Shown: in pieces, positions 24,936 to 33,524 of the stretch
Numbering within the stretch: the stretch's first letter is position 1
How the letters are laid out: each line of letters opens with the position of its first letter
Source of the DNA: Ferrigenium kumadai
Lineage (GTDB): Bacteria; Pseudomonadota; Gammaproteobacteria; Burkholderiales; Gallionellaceae
Length of the DNA stretch: 64,000 nt
Assembly (NCBI RefSeq): GCF_018324385.1
Contig: NZ_AP019536.1
Span: 186,001-250,000 of the forward strand
Direction: 5' to 3'
Made by a program: the position numbers and the translations under genes
The notes under the pieces: generated by a model
Database searches by the model: none
What the model saw: only the letters and a program-made list of their open reading frames with translations
Told to the model about the DNA's origin: nothing

Positions 24936-27295
24936 AGGCGCTCGACCGCAAACTCTGGCGTGACCTGTGGCAGATGAAGAGCCAGGCGCTGGCCATCGCC
25001 CTGGTGGTGATGTGCGGCGTCGGCACCTACATCATGTTCCTCACCACGCTGGGGGCGTTGCGTGCGACGCAGGAAAGCTACTACCGCGAATACCGCTTCG
25101 CAGGGATATTCGTCACGCTGAAGCGCGCACCCGAATCGCTGCGCCAGCGCGTACAGGACATCGACGGCGTGGATCGTGTGGAGACGAGGGTGGTGGCCCA
25201 GGTGCGCCTCGACATGCCGGCGTTTGCCGAGCCGGTGACCGCGTTGATGGTGTCGGTCTCCTCTGGCGGTCGTCAGGGCCTGAATGCGCTGCACCTGAGC
25301 GAGGGGCGCCTGCCGGCACCGGGGCGGCCTGACGAGGTAGTGGTGAGCACGCCCTTTGCCCAGGCGCATGCGCTGCAGCTGGGAGACCGCTTTTACGCCA
25401 TCCTCAATGGGAGGCGTCAGGCACTGACCATGGTGGGCACCGCACTGTCGCCTGAATTCGTCCAGCAGTTGCGTCCCGGCGGAGTATTCCCGGATTACAA
25501 GCGCTATGGCGTGATGTGGATGGAACGCCGTGCCCTCGGTCAGGCCTACGACATGGACGGTGCGTTCAACGATCTGGCCCTGAGCCTGCGCCCGGGTGCC
25601 GATATCCAGCACGTCATCGACCGCGTCGACGAGCTGGTCAATCCGTACGGCGGGCTGGGCACCTATGAGCGCAAGGATCAGCGCTCGCACCGGTTCCTGA
25701 GCCAGGAGCTCGATCAGCTCGGCGTTCTTGCGAGCCTGTTCCCCATCATGTTCATGGGCATCGCCGCTTTCCTGCTCAACGTGGTGATCGGGCGACTGGT
25801 GGCGATGCAGCGCGAGCAGATCGCCACACTCAAGGCCTTTGGCTACAGCAATATTGCGGTACTGTGGCATTACCTCAAGATGGTCTCGGTGATCGTCGGG
25901 CTGGGCATCGTCAGCGGCACCGCGCTGGGGGCGTGGCTGGGCAAGGTGCTCTCCGGCATCTACATGGAGTTCTATCACTTCCCCTATCTGAAATTCAGCC
26001 TGCAGCCGGACACGGTGCTGGAAGCCGCGGTGGCCAGCCTGCTGGCGGCGGGGGCTGGGACGGTATTCGCGGTATGGCGGGCTGTGGCCTTGCGCCCGGC
26101 GCAGGCGATGCGTCCCGAGCCGCCGGGCAGCTATCGCGAGACCTGGGTGGAGAAACTGGGCCTCAAGCGCTGGCTGTCGCAACCCGCGCGCATGATCATC
26201 CGCCACATCCAGCGCCGGGCGCTGAAATCCATGCTCACCCTGCTGGGCATCGCGATGGCGTGCGGCATCATCATCACCGGCCTGTTCCAGCGCGACACGG
26301 TCAGTTACATGGTGAACCTCCAGTTCGGCATGGCCCAGCGCGAGGATATCTCGGTGACCTTCACCGACCCCACTGCCTACCGCGCCCGCTTCGATCTTCT
26401 CGGATTGCCGGGCGTGCAACACGTGGAGGTGTTCCGGAACGTGCCGGTGCGGCTGCGCCACGGCCATCTCAGCTATCGCACCGGTATTCGGGGTGTCGAG
26501 CCGGGTGGCGATATCCAGCGCCTGCTCGACACCGACCTCAGGCTGGTCGCGTTGCCAGCCGACGGCATCCTGCTTACCGACTTTCTCGCCAGGCTGCTGG
26601 ACGTGCGCGTCGGAGACCGCGTGACGGTGGAGGTGCTGGAAGGCAACCGGCCGGTGCGCGAGGCCACCATTGCCGGGGTGGTGCGAGAGTACCTGGGGGT
26701 GTCGGGCTATATGGATCTCGCCGCACTGAATCGCTTCATGCTCGAAGGCCCTACCATCTCCGGCGCCTATCTCAGCGTGGACAGCGGCCAACTGCAGTCG
26801 ATTTATGCGCAACTGAAAGGTATGCCCCGCATCGCCGGCGTCGCCGAGCGTGTGCAGGAGATACGCAATTTTAACCGCGTGATGCGGGACACCATGTTGT
26901 TCTTCACCTACGTGGCCACCGTGTTCTCCGTGATCATCGCCTTCGGCGTGATATACAACAGCGCGCGCATCGCGCTCACCGAACGCGGCCGTGAACTCGC
27001 CAGCCTGCGGGTGCTGGGCTTCACCCGCGCGGAGATTGCCTACATCCTGCTCGGTGAACTGGGTATCCTGACGCTGTTGGCCATTCCTTTGGGCCTGTGG
27101 ATGGGCGATTGGATGTGTTATTACATCGCGCATAGAATGCAGACTGATCTGTTCCGTGTTCCCGTGATACTGGTGCCGCGAACCTATGCCTTTGCCGCAG
27201 TGGCGGTGCTGGTTTCCGCGATACTGTCGGGTCTGGCGGTGCGCCGCCGGCTGGATCAACTTGACCTGATAGCCGTCCTGAAGACGGCGGAGTGA
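24932..27295 (+). CDS. FtsX-family ABC exporter permease, double-domain
   Basis: 787-aa permease starting with GTG 24932 ([18 protein letters not shown]), overlapping the ATPase stop. An N-terminal helix (about 17-38) precedes a large periplasmic domain. A first FtsX block (about 275-390) follows, then a second N-terminal-type helix near residue 430 ([19 protein letters not shown]), another periplasmic region, and a C-terminal FtsX block with three helices (about 655-775). The duplicated plan is typical of large MacB-like or lipoprotein-exporter-type permeases. Substrate unknown. Confidence 0.88.
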   Translation: MKALDRKLWRDLWQMKSQALAIALVVMCGVGTYIMFLTTLGALRATQESYYREYRFAGIFVTLKRAPESLRQRVQDIDGVDRVETRVVAQVRLDMPAFAEPVTALMVSVSSGGRQGLNALHLSEGRLPAPGRPDEVVVSTPFAQAHALQLGDRFYAILNGRRQALTMVGTALSPEFVQQLRPGGVFPDYKRYGVMWMERRALGQAYDMDGAFNDLALSLRPGADIQHVIDRVDELVNPYGGLGTYERKDQRSHRFLSQELDQLGVLASLFPIMFMGIAAFLLNVVIGRLVAMQREQIATLKAFGYSNIAVLWHYLKMVSVIVGLGIVSGTALGAWLGKVLSGIYMEFYHFPYLKFSLQPDTVLEAAVASLLAAGAGTVFAVWRAVALRPAQAMRPEPPGSYRETWVEKLGLKRWLSQPARMIIRHIQRRALKSMLTLLGIAMACGIIITGLFQRDTVSYMVNLQFGMAQREDISVTFTDPTAYRARFDLLGLPGVQHVEVFRNVPVRLRHGHLSYRTGIRGVEPGGDIQRLLDTDLRLVALPADGILLTDFLARLLDVRVGDRVTVEVLEGNRPVREATIAGVVREYLGVSGYMDLAALNRFMLEGPTISGAYLSVDSGQLQSIYAQLKGMPRIAGVAERVQEIRNFNRVMRDTMLFFTYVATVFSVIIAFGVIYNSARIALTERGRELASLRVLGFTRAEIAYILLGELGILTLLAIPLGLWMGDWMCYYIAHRMQTDLFRVPVILVPRTYAFAAVAVLVSAILSGLAVRRRLDQLDLIAVLKTAE

Positions 27296-27299
27296 CGAT

Positions 27300-28496
27300 A
27301 TGAAGAACATTGTGCAATGGCGGCGCCGCATCTTCCTTGCCCTGATTGTCGTCCTCGTCGCCGGGGGGCTGTTCTGGGGATTCCGCCCGCAGCCCGTCGA
27401 GGTGGACCTCGGTGTCGCTAACCGCGCGCCGTTGCGGGTCACCATCGAGCAGGAAGGCCGCACGCGAGTGGTCGATCGCTACGTGGTCACCGCACCGGTG
27501 AGCGGCTATGCACGGCGAGTCCGGCTGGATGTAGGCGATGCGGTCGAACGTGACACCACACTTGTCGAGCTCGAGCCCGTTCGCGCCGAGGTACTGGACA
27601 TGCGCAGCCGTGCCGAGGCCACTGCCCGCATCGCTGCTGCCGAGTCTGTCGTCAATGCCGCGGAGCAGCGAGCCAACGCCGCCGCGAGCAGCTCCAGCCT
27701 GGCGCAAAAAGAGCTCCAGCGCGTGAGCACACTGCGGGCGACAGGGTACGTTTCCGCATCGGCCGAGGACCGGGCTGTCAGCGAGGCCGAGCGCAGTGCG
27801 GCGGAACTGCGCTCGGCGCAATTCGCCGTTTCCACGGCACGCCACGAACTCGTGGCCGCCCGCGCAGCGCTGGGATATGCCGCAAGCGGCAGCAACGCAG
27901 AAATGGTAGCCATCCACGCCCCCGTGGCCGGGCGGGTGCTCAGGATCCCGCACAAGAGCGAAGGCGCGGTCGCGGCCGGCCAGCCGCTGATCGAGATCGG
28001 TGATCCACGTGCGCTGGAAGTCGAGGTGGACGTGTTGTCGGCCGACGCCGTGCGCATCCATCCCGGCACCCGTGTCGTATTCGAGCGCTGGGGCGGTGCG
28101 GGCGTACTCGAGGGCGCGGTGCGCGTGGTCGAGCCCGCCGGCTTTACCAAAGTTTCCGCCCTCGGCGTGGAAGAACAGCGCGTCTGGGCTATCGTTTCCT
28201 TCACCTCGCCCCCCGCACTATGGCAACACCTCGGCGACGGCTACCGCGTCGAAGCCAGCTTCATCCTGTGGGAGGCCAACGACGTTCTGCAAATCCCCGC
28301 CAGCGCTTTGTTCCGCGACGGCAACGGCTGGGCAGCCTTCGTGTTCGAAAAGGGCAAAGCCGTCAAACGCCGCATGGAGATCGGCCAACGCAACGGCCTT
28401 AACGCGCAGGTCATCTCCGGCGTCAATGCGGGTGAACAAGTGATCGTCCATCCGGATGATCGGGTGCGGGAGGGCGTACGTGTTGCCGCAAGGTAA
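27300..28496 (+). CDS. Periplasmic membrane-fusion (adaptor) protein, HlyD/RND-like
   Basis: 398-aa adaptor with an N-terminal anchor (about 11-30, FLALIVVLVAGGLFWGF). A lipoyl-like half-motif VVTAPVSGYARRVRLDVGDAVERD (about 62-85) and its return VAIHAPVAGRVLRIP bracket an Ala-rich coiled-coil hairpin (about 95-190). A beta-barrel and membrane-proximal domain finish it. It begins 4 bases after the permease. No TolC-like outer-membrane partner is encoded next to it, so a shared channel elsewhere would be needed if this is a tripartite exporter. Confidence 0.9.
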   Translation: MKNIVQWRRRIFLALIVVLVAGGLFWGFRPQPVEVDLGVANRAPLRVTIEQEGRTRVVDRYVVTAPVSGYARRVRLDVGDAVERDTTLVELEPVRAEVLDMRSRAEATARIAAAESVVNAAEQRANAAASSSSLAQKELQRVSTLRATGYVSASAEDRAVSEAERSAAELRSAQFAVSTARHELVAARAALGYAASGSNAEMVAIHAPVAGRVLRIPHKSEGAVAAGQPLIEIGDPRALEVEVDVLSADAVRIHPGTRVVFERWGGAGVLEGAVRVVEPAGFTKVSALGVEEQRVWAIVSFTSPPALWQHLGDGYRVEASFILWEANDVLQIPASALFRDGNGWAAFVFEKGKAVKRRMEIGQRNGLNAQVISGVNAGEQVIVHPDDRVREGVRVAAR

Positions 28497-28570
28497 ACAG
28501 ATGGTCCGGATGCGAACGTCGTTTTCCTGCGCACAGAGTTATCTGTTCTGAACGCTGTTGGAGGTGATCC

Positions 28571-28903
28571 ATGCGTTATGTTCCCAGTCAGCCGCCGCCG
28601 ACGCTCACCGGCATCGGCACCCGCGAGGTGCGGGGGGCGATGCGCACCCGCCCCGTGCGCCCGGTGCGTATCCGTGATCATCCGGAGGTGGTCGTCGACC
28701 TCGGCGAGAGGCATGAGCCGCTTCCCGCAGCGGCACCGGTGTCCACAGTCGAGCACAGGACCATCCATCCGGAGGAGCGGCGCGTGCTCTGCCGTCGCGT
28801 CAGCCATCAGCCGGTGCTGCTCGATCTTCGCACCGGACCTGACCGACGCCGCCACAATCTGCGCGGCACAGACATCACCGAACATATCGACGAGGAAGCC
28901 TAG
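28571..28903 (+). CDS. Hypothetical 110-aa Arg/Pro-rich protein
   Basis: Product not recognised. ATG 28571 is immediately preceded by GGAGGTGATCC, an 11-base perfect complement to the 3' end of 16S rRNA with the GGAGG core six bases from the start, which strongly supports translation. The protein is hydrophilic, rich in Arg, Pro and Val (RPVRPVRIRDHPEVVVDLGE), without signal peptide or membrane helix. It ends acidic (TDITEHIDEEA). A second, offset frame overlaps it but lacks a ribosome site. It lies after the exporter genes and ends 10 bases before the convergent phosphodiesterase-like gene. Confidence 0.6.
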   Translation: MRYVPSQPPPTLTGIGTREVRGAMRTRPVRPVRIRDHPEVVVDLGERHEPLPAAAPVSTVEHRTIHPEERRVLCRRVSHQPVLLDLRTGPDRRRHNLRGTDITEHIDEEA

Positions 28904-28912
28904 GTTCTTGGG

Positions 28913-29677
28913 CTAGAGCTCGAACACGTGGCCGCGGCGCAGCACCTGCGGGTGGTATTCACTTGCGGCTTGTAACACTTCGCGCATGGTGACCTCCTCA
29001 TAGCCCGCCTCCATGTGCACGATGAACAACTCGACCGGGCGTTCCAGCAGGCGCAGCCCCTGCGCCAGCAGGTTCGCCGTGGTGTGTCCGGAACGCGCCG
29101 CGCCTGCGGCGTTGTCGTTGCGGAAGGTGGTCTCGATCAGCAGGTGTTTCAGGTTGTCGATGCGGTTCAGCGCCAGCCAGAAATCTTCACATAACGTGGT
29201 GTCCGCGCTGTACACCAGACTGGCCTTGCCGCTGTCGATGCGATAGCCGACACAGGGCACGGCGTGCCGCGCAGGCAGCGCGGTGATGCGCCTGCCGCCC
29301 AGTTCCACGGTCTCTCCTGCCAGGATGGGGCGGAAGCGGATATAGGGCCGCTCCGGCATGGGCTGCACGGTGTAATCCGGCCACAGTTTGTTGTTGAGCA
29401 TGTGCTCCTCGAGTGTGGCGATGGTCTCCGGGAGGGCGTACACGGTCAGCGGCGCATCGCGGAAACTGCCGGCGGCATCGGCGAGCATCGGCAGGAGGCC
29501 GCAGTGGTCGAGATGCGAGTGGGTGAGGAATACCGTGTCGATGGCGATGGATTGCGCGAGGCTCAGCTCGCCCGCGCCGGTGCCGGCGTCGATCAGGATA
29601 TCGTCGTCCACCAGGTAGCAGGTGGTGCGCAACTCGCCGGTGATGCTGGCATTGCAACCGAGGGTGGTGATACGCAT
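28913..29677 (-). CDS. Metallo-beta-lactamase-fold hydrolase, class-II cyclic-nucleotide phosphodiesterase-like
   Basis: 254-aa soluble enzyme. The fold is shown by THSHLDHCGLLPML (zinc ligands HxHxDH, about residues 51-64), a downstream histidine in LPARHAVPCVGYRI, the SADTTL aspartate and a C-terminal HMEAGYEEVTMRE histidine. The N-terminus MRITTLGCNASITGELRTTCYLVDD and the overall layout resemble PDEase_II (cAMP phosphodiesterase class II) and related hydrolases. Substrate unproven: a cyclic nucleotide is a reasonable first guess. It is alone on its strand, convergent with the 110-aa gene. Confidence 0.82.
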   Translation of the reverse strand: MRITTLGCNASITGELRTTCYLVDDDILIDAGTGAGELSLAQSIAIDTVFLTHSHLDHCGLLPMLADAAGSFRDAPLTVYALPETIATLEEHMLNNKLWPDYTVQPMPERPYIRFRPILAGETVELGGRRITALPARHAVPCVGYRIDSGKASLVYSADTTLCEDFWLALNRIDNLKHLLIETTFRNDNAAGAARSGHTTANLLAQGLRLLERPVELFIVHMEAGYEEVTMREVLQAASEYHPQVLRRGHVFEL

Positions 29678-30025
29678 GGAACCTCCCGGAGTCGAGGATG
29701 CTGCTGCGTAAAACGGGTGTCAACGAGTGTCAGTGTTCACGCCTTCATGCTGCACGGCCAGGGCGCCGAAATCAATCACCCGAAATGAGTAGTTGCACTA
29801 TTGCCAAGCTGCCACTGTGTACGTTCGATTAGGTATTTTGTCGTATTGTTCAGGCGGTATCCGGGCGTTAAGGTGGCGCCTCAAGCAGTTGCCGTATCCC
29901 GGGATGCGGCGTTCCCCGGGCAGTTCTGCCCGGCCACAAGTGAATCGATTCCAGTCATGCCCCGACCATTCTTCGCGGATGGGGAGAGGGCATTCGATTG
30001 GGATCCCAAATCATAGGAGACGGAA
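29678..30025. other. 348-base intergenic stretch; small hairpin only
   Basis: Lies between the divergent phosphodiesterase-like gene and a small ORF, so it holds both promoters. The one clear structure is CCGGGCA (29916-29922) paired with TGCCCGG (29927-29933), a 7-bp stem with a 4-base loop. Short frames here have no supporting ribosome site or family signal. Confidence 0.4.
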
Positions 30026-30238
30026 ATGAGCGCAGCTACTTCTTTGCCACAACAATCGCAACTGGCCGATGATGCATACCTGAGCCTGACCGCGGCCATC
30101 CGGGGCAAAGGCGGCTTTCGATCCGGTATGGATGTTTCGGGCAGGGAAGAATGTGACAGCTCCACCTTCGCCGTTCAGTCCCGGGGGTTCGGCCATCGGG
30201 GATCATCCCTGATGGAATATGACCAGCGATACTACTAA
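30026..30238 (+). CDS. Hypothetical 70-aa protein
   Basis: Product not recognised. ATG 30026 follows AGGAGACGGAA, a good ribosome site. The protein is polar (MSAATSLPQQSQLADDAYLS, ending SSLMEYDQRYY), with no membrane helix or signal peptide and a single cysteine. It is followed 15 bases later by an 8-bp GC hairpin, which supports a short stand-alone transcript. It could be a small stress or regulatory peptide, but nothing in the sequence shows a function. Confidence 0.5.
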   Translation: MSAATSLPQQSQLADDAYLSLTAAIRGKGGFRSGMDVSGREECDSSTFAVQSRGFGHRGSSLMEYDQRYY

Positions 30239-30253
30239 TAATCAGTGCTAACG

Positions 30254-30289
30254 GCGGCCGGTTTGTCTAACCGATTTCCGGCCGCAAAA
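30254..30289 (+). terminator. Hairpin after the 70-aa ORF, probable terminator
   Basis: GCGGCCGG (30254-30261) pairs perfectly with CCGGCCGC (30278-30285) around a 16-base loop. It lies 15 bases after the stop codon. The following sequence is A-rich rather than T-rich, so factor-independent termination on this strand is only moderately supported. Confidence 0.45.
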
Positions 30290-30363
30290 TCCCAAGCAAA
30301 AAAAAATATGCCCATGCTAGTATCCCACCCATTCACGATTATTATAAGTTTGTGGGAGGCGGC

Positions 30364-31134
30364 ATGCGCAACATCGTCTTGTATGGGGCCGAGGATCACA
30401 AATTCGTTCTATTGAACGAGAGTGAGCCGGGCGAAGAAGATGGGATCAGATCCAACCAGTATCTGGTGGTGCATCGCGACTGCGGTGTGATGCTCGATCC
30501 CGGCGGCTTCGGCGTGATGCCGCGCGTGCTGGCCGAGATGTTGCGCTATATCTCCCCGGACAAGCTGAAGGGTATCGTTCTGTCCCACCAGGATCCGGAT
30601 ATCGTCGGCGGTATCTCGACCTGGCTGGAGATCTCCGATGCAAGCGTTTACGTGTCGCGCATCTGGACTCGCTTCCTCCCGCATTACGGCATTACCGGCA
30701 TGCACCGCTTCATCGGCGTGCCGGACGAGGGCATGTCCTACCCGGTCTGCCCGGAGTTCGACCTGCAATTGCTGCCCGCACATTTCCTGCATTCCGAAGG
30801 GCAGATCAACGTCTACGATCCGATATCCAAAATTCTCTTCACCGGCGACATAGGTGCAGCCATGCTGCCGATGGACAAGGACTTCGCCTACGTCGACAAC
30901 TTCAGCGAACACCTGCCTTATATCGAGGAATTCCACCGCCGCTACATGTGTTCCAACAAGGCCGCGCGCATATGGGTCGAGGCGGTTTCCAAACTTGACA
31001 TCGCCATGCTTGCGCCGCAGCACGGGCCAGTGTATCGAGGCCAGGCGGTGAAAGATTTCCTGGCATGGTTCAAGGAACTGCAGTGCGGGGTCGATCTCAT
31101 GATTGGAAGCGGGCGTTTTCAGGCGGGGGTGTAA
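30364..31134 (+). CDS. Di-iron metallo-beta-lactamase-fold protein, ODP/flavodiiron-core type
   Basis: 256-aa protein with the iron-binding core of flavodiiron proteins and oxygen-binding di-iron proteins (ODP) but no flavodoxin domain. Ligands are visible at the expected spacing: His75-x-Asp77-x-Asp79 (SHQDPD; Asp77 replaces the usual Glu), His140 (HFLHSEGQINVYDP), Asp162 (FTGDIG) and His220 (PQHGPVYRG). I start at ATG 30364 with GGGAGG just upstream; GTG 30352 is an alternative. The GGDEF-EAL gene begins at the base after its stop (TAAATG), so the two are co-translated. It is probably an O2, NO or redox sensor for that enzyme, which is inference. Confidence 0.85.
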   Translation: MRNIVLYGAEDHKFVLLNESEPGEEDGIRSNQYLVVHRDCGVMLDPGGFGVMPRVLAEMLRYISPDKLKGIVLSHQDPDIVGGISTWLEISDASVYVSRIWTRFLPHYGITGMHRFIGVPDEGMSYPVCPEFDLQLLPAHFLHSEGQINVYDPISKILFTGDIGAAMLPMDKDFAYVDNFSEHLPYIEEFHRRYMCSNKAARIWVEAVSKLDIAMLAPQHGPVYRGQAVKDFLAWFKELQCGVDLMIGSGRFQAGV

Positions 31135-33318
31135 ATGACGTTGCCGCTGTCCGTGATCCCGTCGGGCTTGGAAGACCTGCGCTACCAGGGACTGGTGCGC
31201 TTTGCAGCACTGCTGGAAAGCCAGACCCGTTCGCGGCTGTTCGCGAAGAACATCGGCGCCCTGGTGCAGAGCGTCAATTCCGAGATCGAGTCCAACCTCA
31301 GCGACAGCATCCTCCATCTGGAAAAGACCAGTATCAGTCCTGATGAGAAAGCGCGGCTGATCGACCTGCTGCGGCGCGGTTCCACCCGTTCGTCCCGGCT
31401 TGGACAGACCATGGAGCTGTTGCTGAAAGAGCGGGACCGCCAATGGCGCGAGAGCGAAAGCAACCTGCAACAGATCATGCTCGACTTCCGCGGCACGGTC
31501 GACAGCCTTGCAAATACCCTGATCGAGAAAGACCTGTTCGAGCGCCAGAGCAACGTGCTGCAGAACATCATCCTGTCCCACGAGAAGGTCGCGCAATGGA
31601 AGGTGTTCGTGCAGGAGATCCTGTCCGGCTTCCACGCGATCTTCCCGTTCAATTTCTTCTTCATCGCCTTCGCCGAGGAGCATGGCCTGTCGCTGTTCGT
31701 GTACTTCCTTGGCGACTACAGCGAGGAGGTCAAGTCTCTGGTGCGCGAGCAACTGGCGCGCGAGATGCTGGCCAAGCTCAGGCTGCCTGACGATGCGCCG
31801 CTGGATATCGAGGAGTTCCAGATACCCGCCGAAGGCAAGTACGATTCCATCGATGACATTAAGATGATCGCGGTCTCGGTGCCGGAACTCGAGATGCTCA
31901 ACCTCGCCGGCCTGCTCGGCGTCGCCTACGGCTCGTTGCACAAGCTGAGCGCGCAGGAAGCCAGCGTGATCCGTTCCATTCTCGCCGTGATGGTGATGGT
32001 GGTCGGTTCGAGCAAGGCGCTGAGCCGCACCATGACTGAGCTGGAATACTACTCGACCCACGATCCGCTGACCGGGTTGCACAACCGCCGCTATTTCAAC
32101 GAGATGCTCGACTACGAGGCCGGGCGCTCGGAGCGGCACGGCCACGAGTTTTCCATCCTGATGCTGGATCTCGACGACTTCAAGGACATCAACGACACCT
32201 ACGGCCATCCCTGCGGCGACACCACCCTGATCGGGGTGGCGGATTCGCTGCGTTCGGTGATGCGCAAGGGCGACTTGGCCACACGCATCGGCGGCGACGA
32301 GTTCGCCATCATCCTGACCGAGACCGGCAAGGAGGGCGGCATGGTGGTCGCCGAGAAGCTGCGTTCGGAATTGCGCGACGTGGTGTTCGAGGCGCCGGAC
32401 GGCAAGAGCTTCCACATCACCACCTCGATCGGCATCGTCTCCTATCCGCAGGACGCGCAGACCATCTCCGACCTGATGGCCGGCGTCGACATCGGCCTGT
32501 ACCGAGCCAAGAAACTCGGGAAGGATACCGTCTGTACCGTGGACCACATGGAGACCCAGATCCAGGAGAGCCGCGTGATCCGCGACCACGCGGAGAAGTT
32601 GCGCGACTCGCTGCGCGAAGACCGCATCATGCCGTTCTTCCAGCCCATTATCGATTGCAGGACGGGCAAGGTGTTCGCCTACGAAAGCCTGGCGCGGCTG
32701 TGCGAGCCGGACGGGCGCACCGTTTCCGCCGGCATGTTCATCGAGACCATCGAGAAATACGGTTTGGGCAGGGAGCTCGATCGCATCATCATCAGCAAGG
32801 CGCTGCGGGCGATGAAGGAGAAGATCGAGCGGGACGATCCCGACATCAAGCTGTTCATCAACCTGTCGGCGCAGGAGATCCAGGGCCGCGGCGTACTCGG
32901 CTATGCGGAGCAGCTCTGCCAGGAGATCGGCATCCCGCCGAAGAACATCGTGTTCGAGATCCTCGAACGCGACGCCATCGGCGACATGACGCATATGCGC
33001 AAATTCCTTACCGAGTTGCGCAAGAAGGGCTTCTCCTTCGCGCTGGACGATTTCGGCAGCGGCTACAACTCTTTCCATTATCTGCGCGAACTGCATTTCG
33101 ATTTCGTCAAGCTCGACGGCGCATTCGTCCGGAACGTGCTCAACTCCAAGGTCGACTACGCGCTGGTCAGTAACCTGAGCCGGCTGTGCCAGGACCTGGG
33201 CATCCTGATGGTCGCCGAATTCATCGAGTCCAAGGAGATCATGGAAGCGATCCAGGCGATGGGGGTGGACTACGCGCAGGGCTACTACCTCGGCCTGCCT
33301 GCCTCGCAGATGGCATAG
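31135..33318 (+). CDS. GGDEF-EAL cyclic-di-GMP enzyme with N-terminal GAF-like sensory region
   Basis: 727-aa cytoplasmic protein without membrane helices. Residues about 1-140 are helical, and about 145-300 look GAF-like. A GGDEF domain (about 305-470) has an intact catalytic GGDEF at 386-390 and HDPLTGLHNRRYF. An EAL domain (about 490-725) follows, with the signature present as YESLAR (Glu517), plus FINLSAQEI, DDFGSGYNSFHYL and KLDG. FEILERDAI stands where ELTE-type motifs sit. Cyclase activity looks intact; phosphodiesterase activity is likely but the EAL signature is slightly off. Pairing with the ODP-type protein suggests oxygen- or NO-controlled c-di-GMP turnover. Confidence 0.93.
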   Translation: MTLPLSVIPSGLEDLRYQGLVRFAALLESQTRSRLFAKNIGALVQSVNSEIESNLSDSILHLEKTSISPDEKARLIDLLRRGSTRSSRLGQTMELLLKERDRQWRESESNLQQIMLDFRGTVDSLANTLIEKDLFERQSNVLQNIILSHEKVAQWKVFVQEILSGFHAIFPFNFFFIAFAEEHGLSLFVYFLGDYSEEVKSLVREQLAREMLAKLRLPDDAPLDIEEFQIPAEGKYDSIDDIKMIAVSVPELEMLNLAGLLGVAYGSLHKLSAQEASVIRSILAVMVMVVGSSKALSRTMTELEYYSTHDPLTGLHNRRYFNEMLDYEAGRSERHGHEFSILMLDLDDFKDINDTYGHPCGDTTLIGVADSLRSVMRKGDLATRIGGDEFAIILTETGKEGGMVVAEKLRSELRDVVFEAPDGKSFHITTSIGIVSYPQDAQTISDLMAGVDIGLYRAKKLGKDTVCTVDHMETQIQESRVIRDHAEKLRDSLREDRIMPFFQPIIDCRTGKVFAYESLARLCEPDGRTVSAGMFIETIEKYGLGRELDRIIISKALRAMKEKIERDDPDIKLFINLSAQEIQGRGVLGYAEQLCQEIGIPPKNIVFEILERDAIGDMTHMRKFLTELRKKGFSFALDDFGSGYNSFHYLRELHFDFVKLDGAFVRNVLNSKVDYALVSNLSRLCQDLGILMVAEFIESKEIMEAIQAMGVDYAQGYYLGLPASQMA

Positions 33319-33524
33319 TCTTCACGCCACCCGGTCGAGTCCAGGCCGGCGAGGATAACGAGGATTAATAGGCATTATTAAAAAAATACGGCTCGGACAG
33401 ATTGGGATGTGGCAGGCGGCGATCTTTGCTAGCATGCGCGACCGCATGATGTGCGAAGGTTGTATGCATGCACATTCTCGTGCTCGGAATACTTCGAACA
33501 TTCAACTCTAGAACCAGGAACAAC

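Noticed and set aside
24632..27463. Very long open frame on the minus strand opposite the exporter permease (943 codons)
   Set aside because: His/Gln/Arg/Asp-rich translation without any family motif, antisense to a gene with clear domains; an artefact of high GC codon use. The same applies to minus-strand frames at 2180-4258, 9618-11993, 17564-19720, 30409-33096 and 38362-40476.
28578..28916. Alternative 112-codon frame overlapping the 110-aa hypothetical gene
   Set aside because: No ribosome site at its ATG, and the product is low-complexity Arg/Ser/Pro; the other frame has the perfect site.
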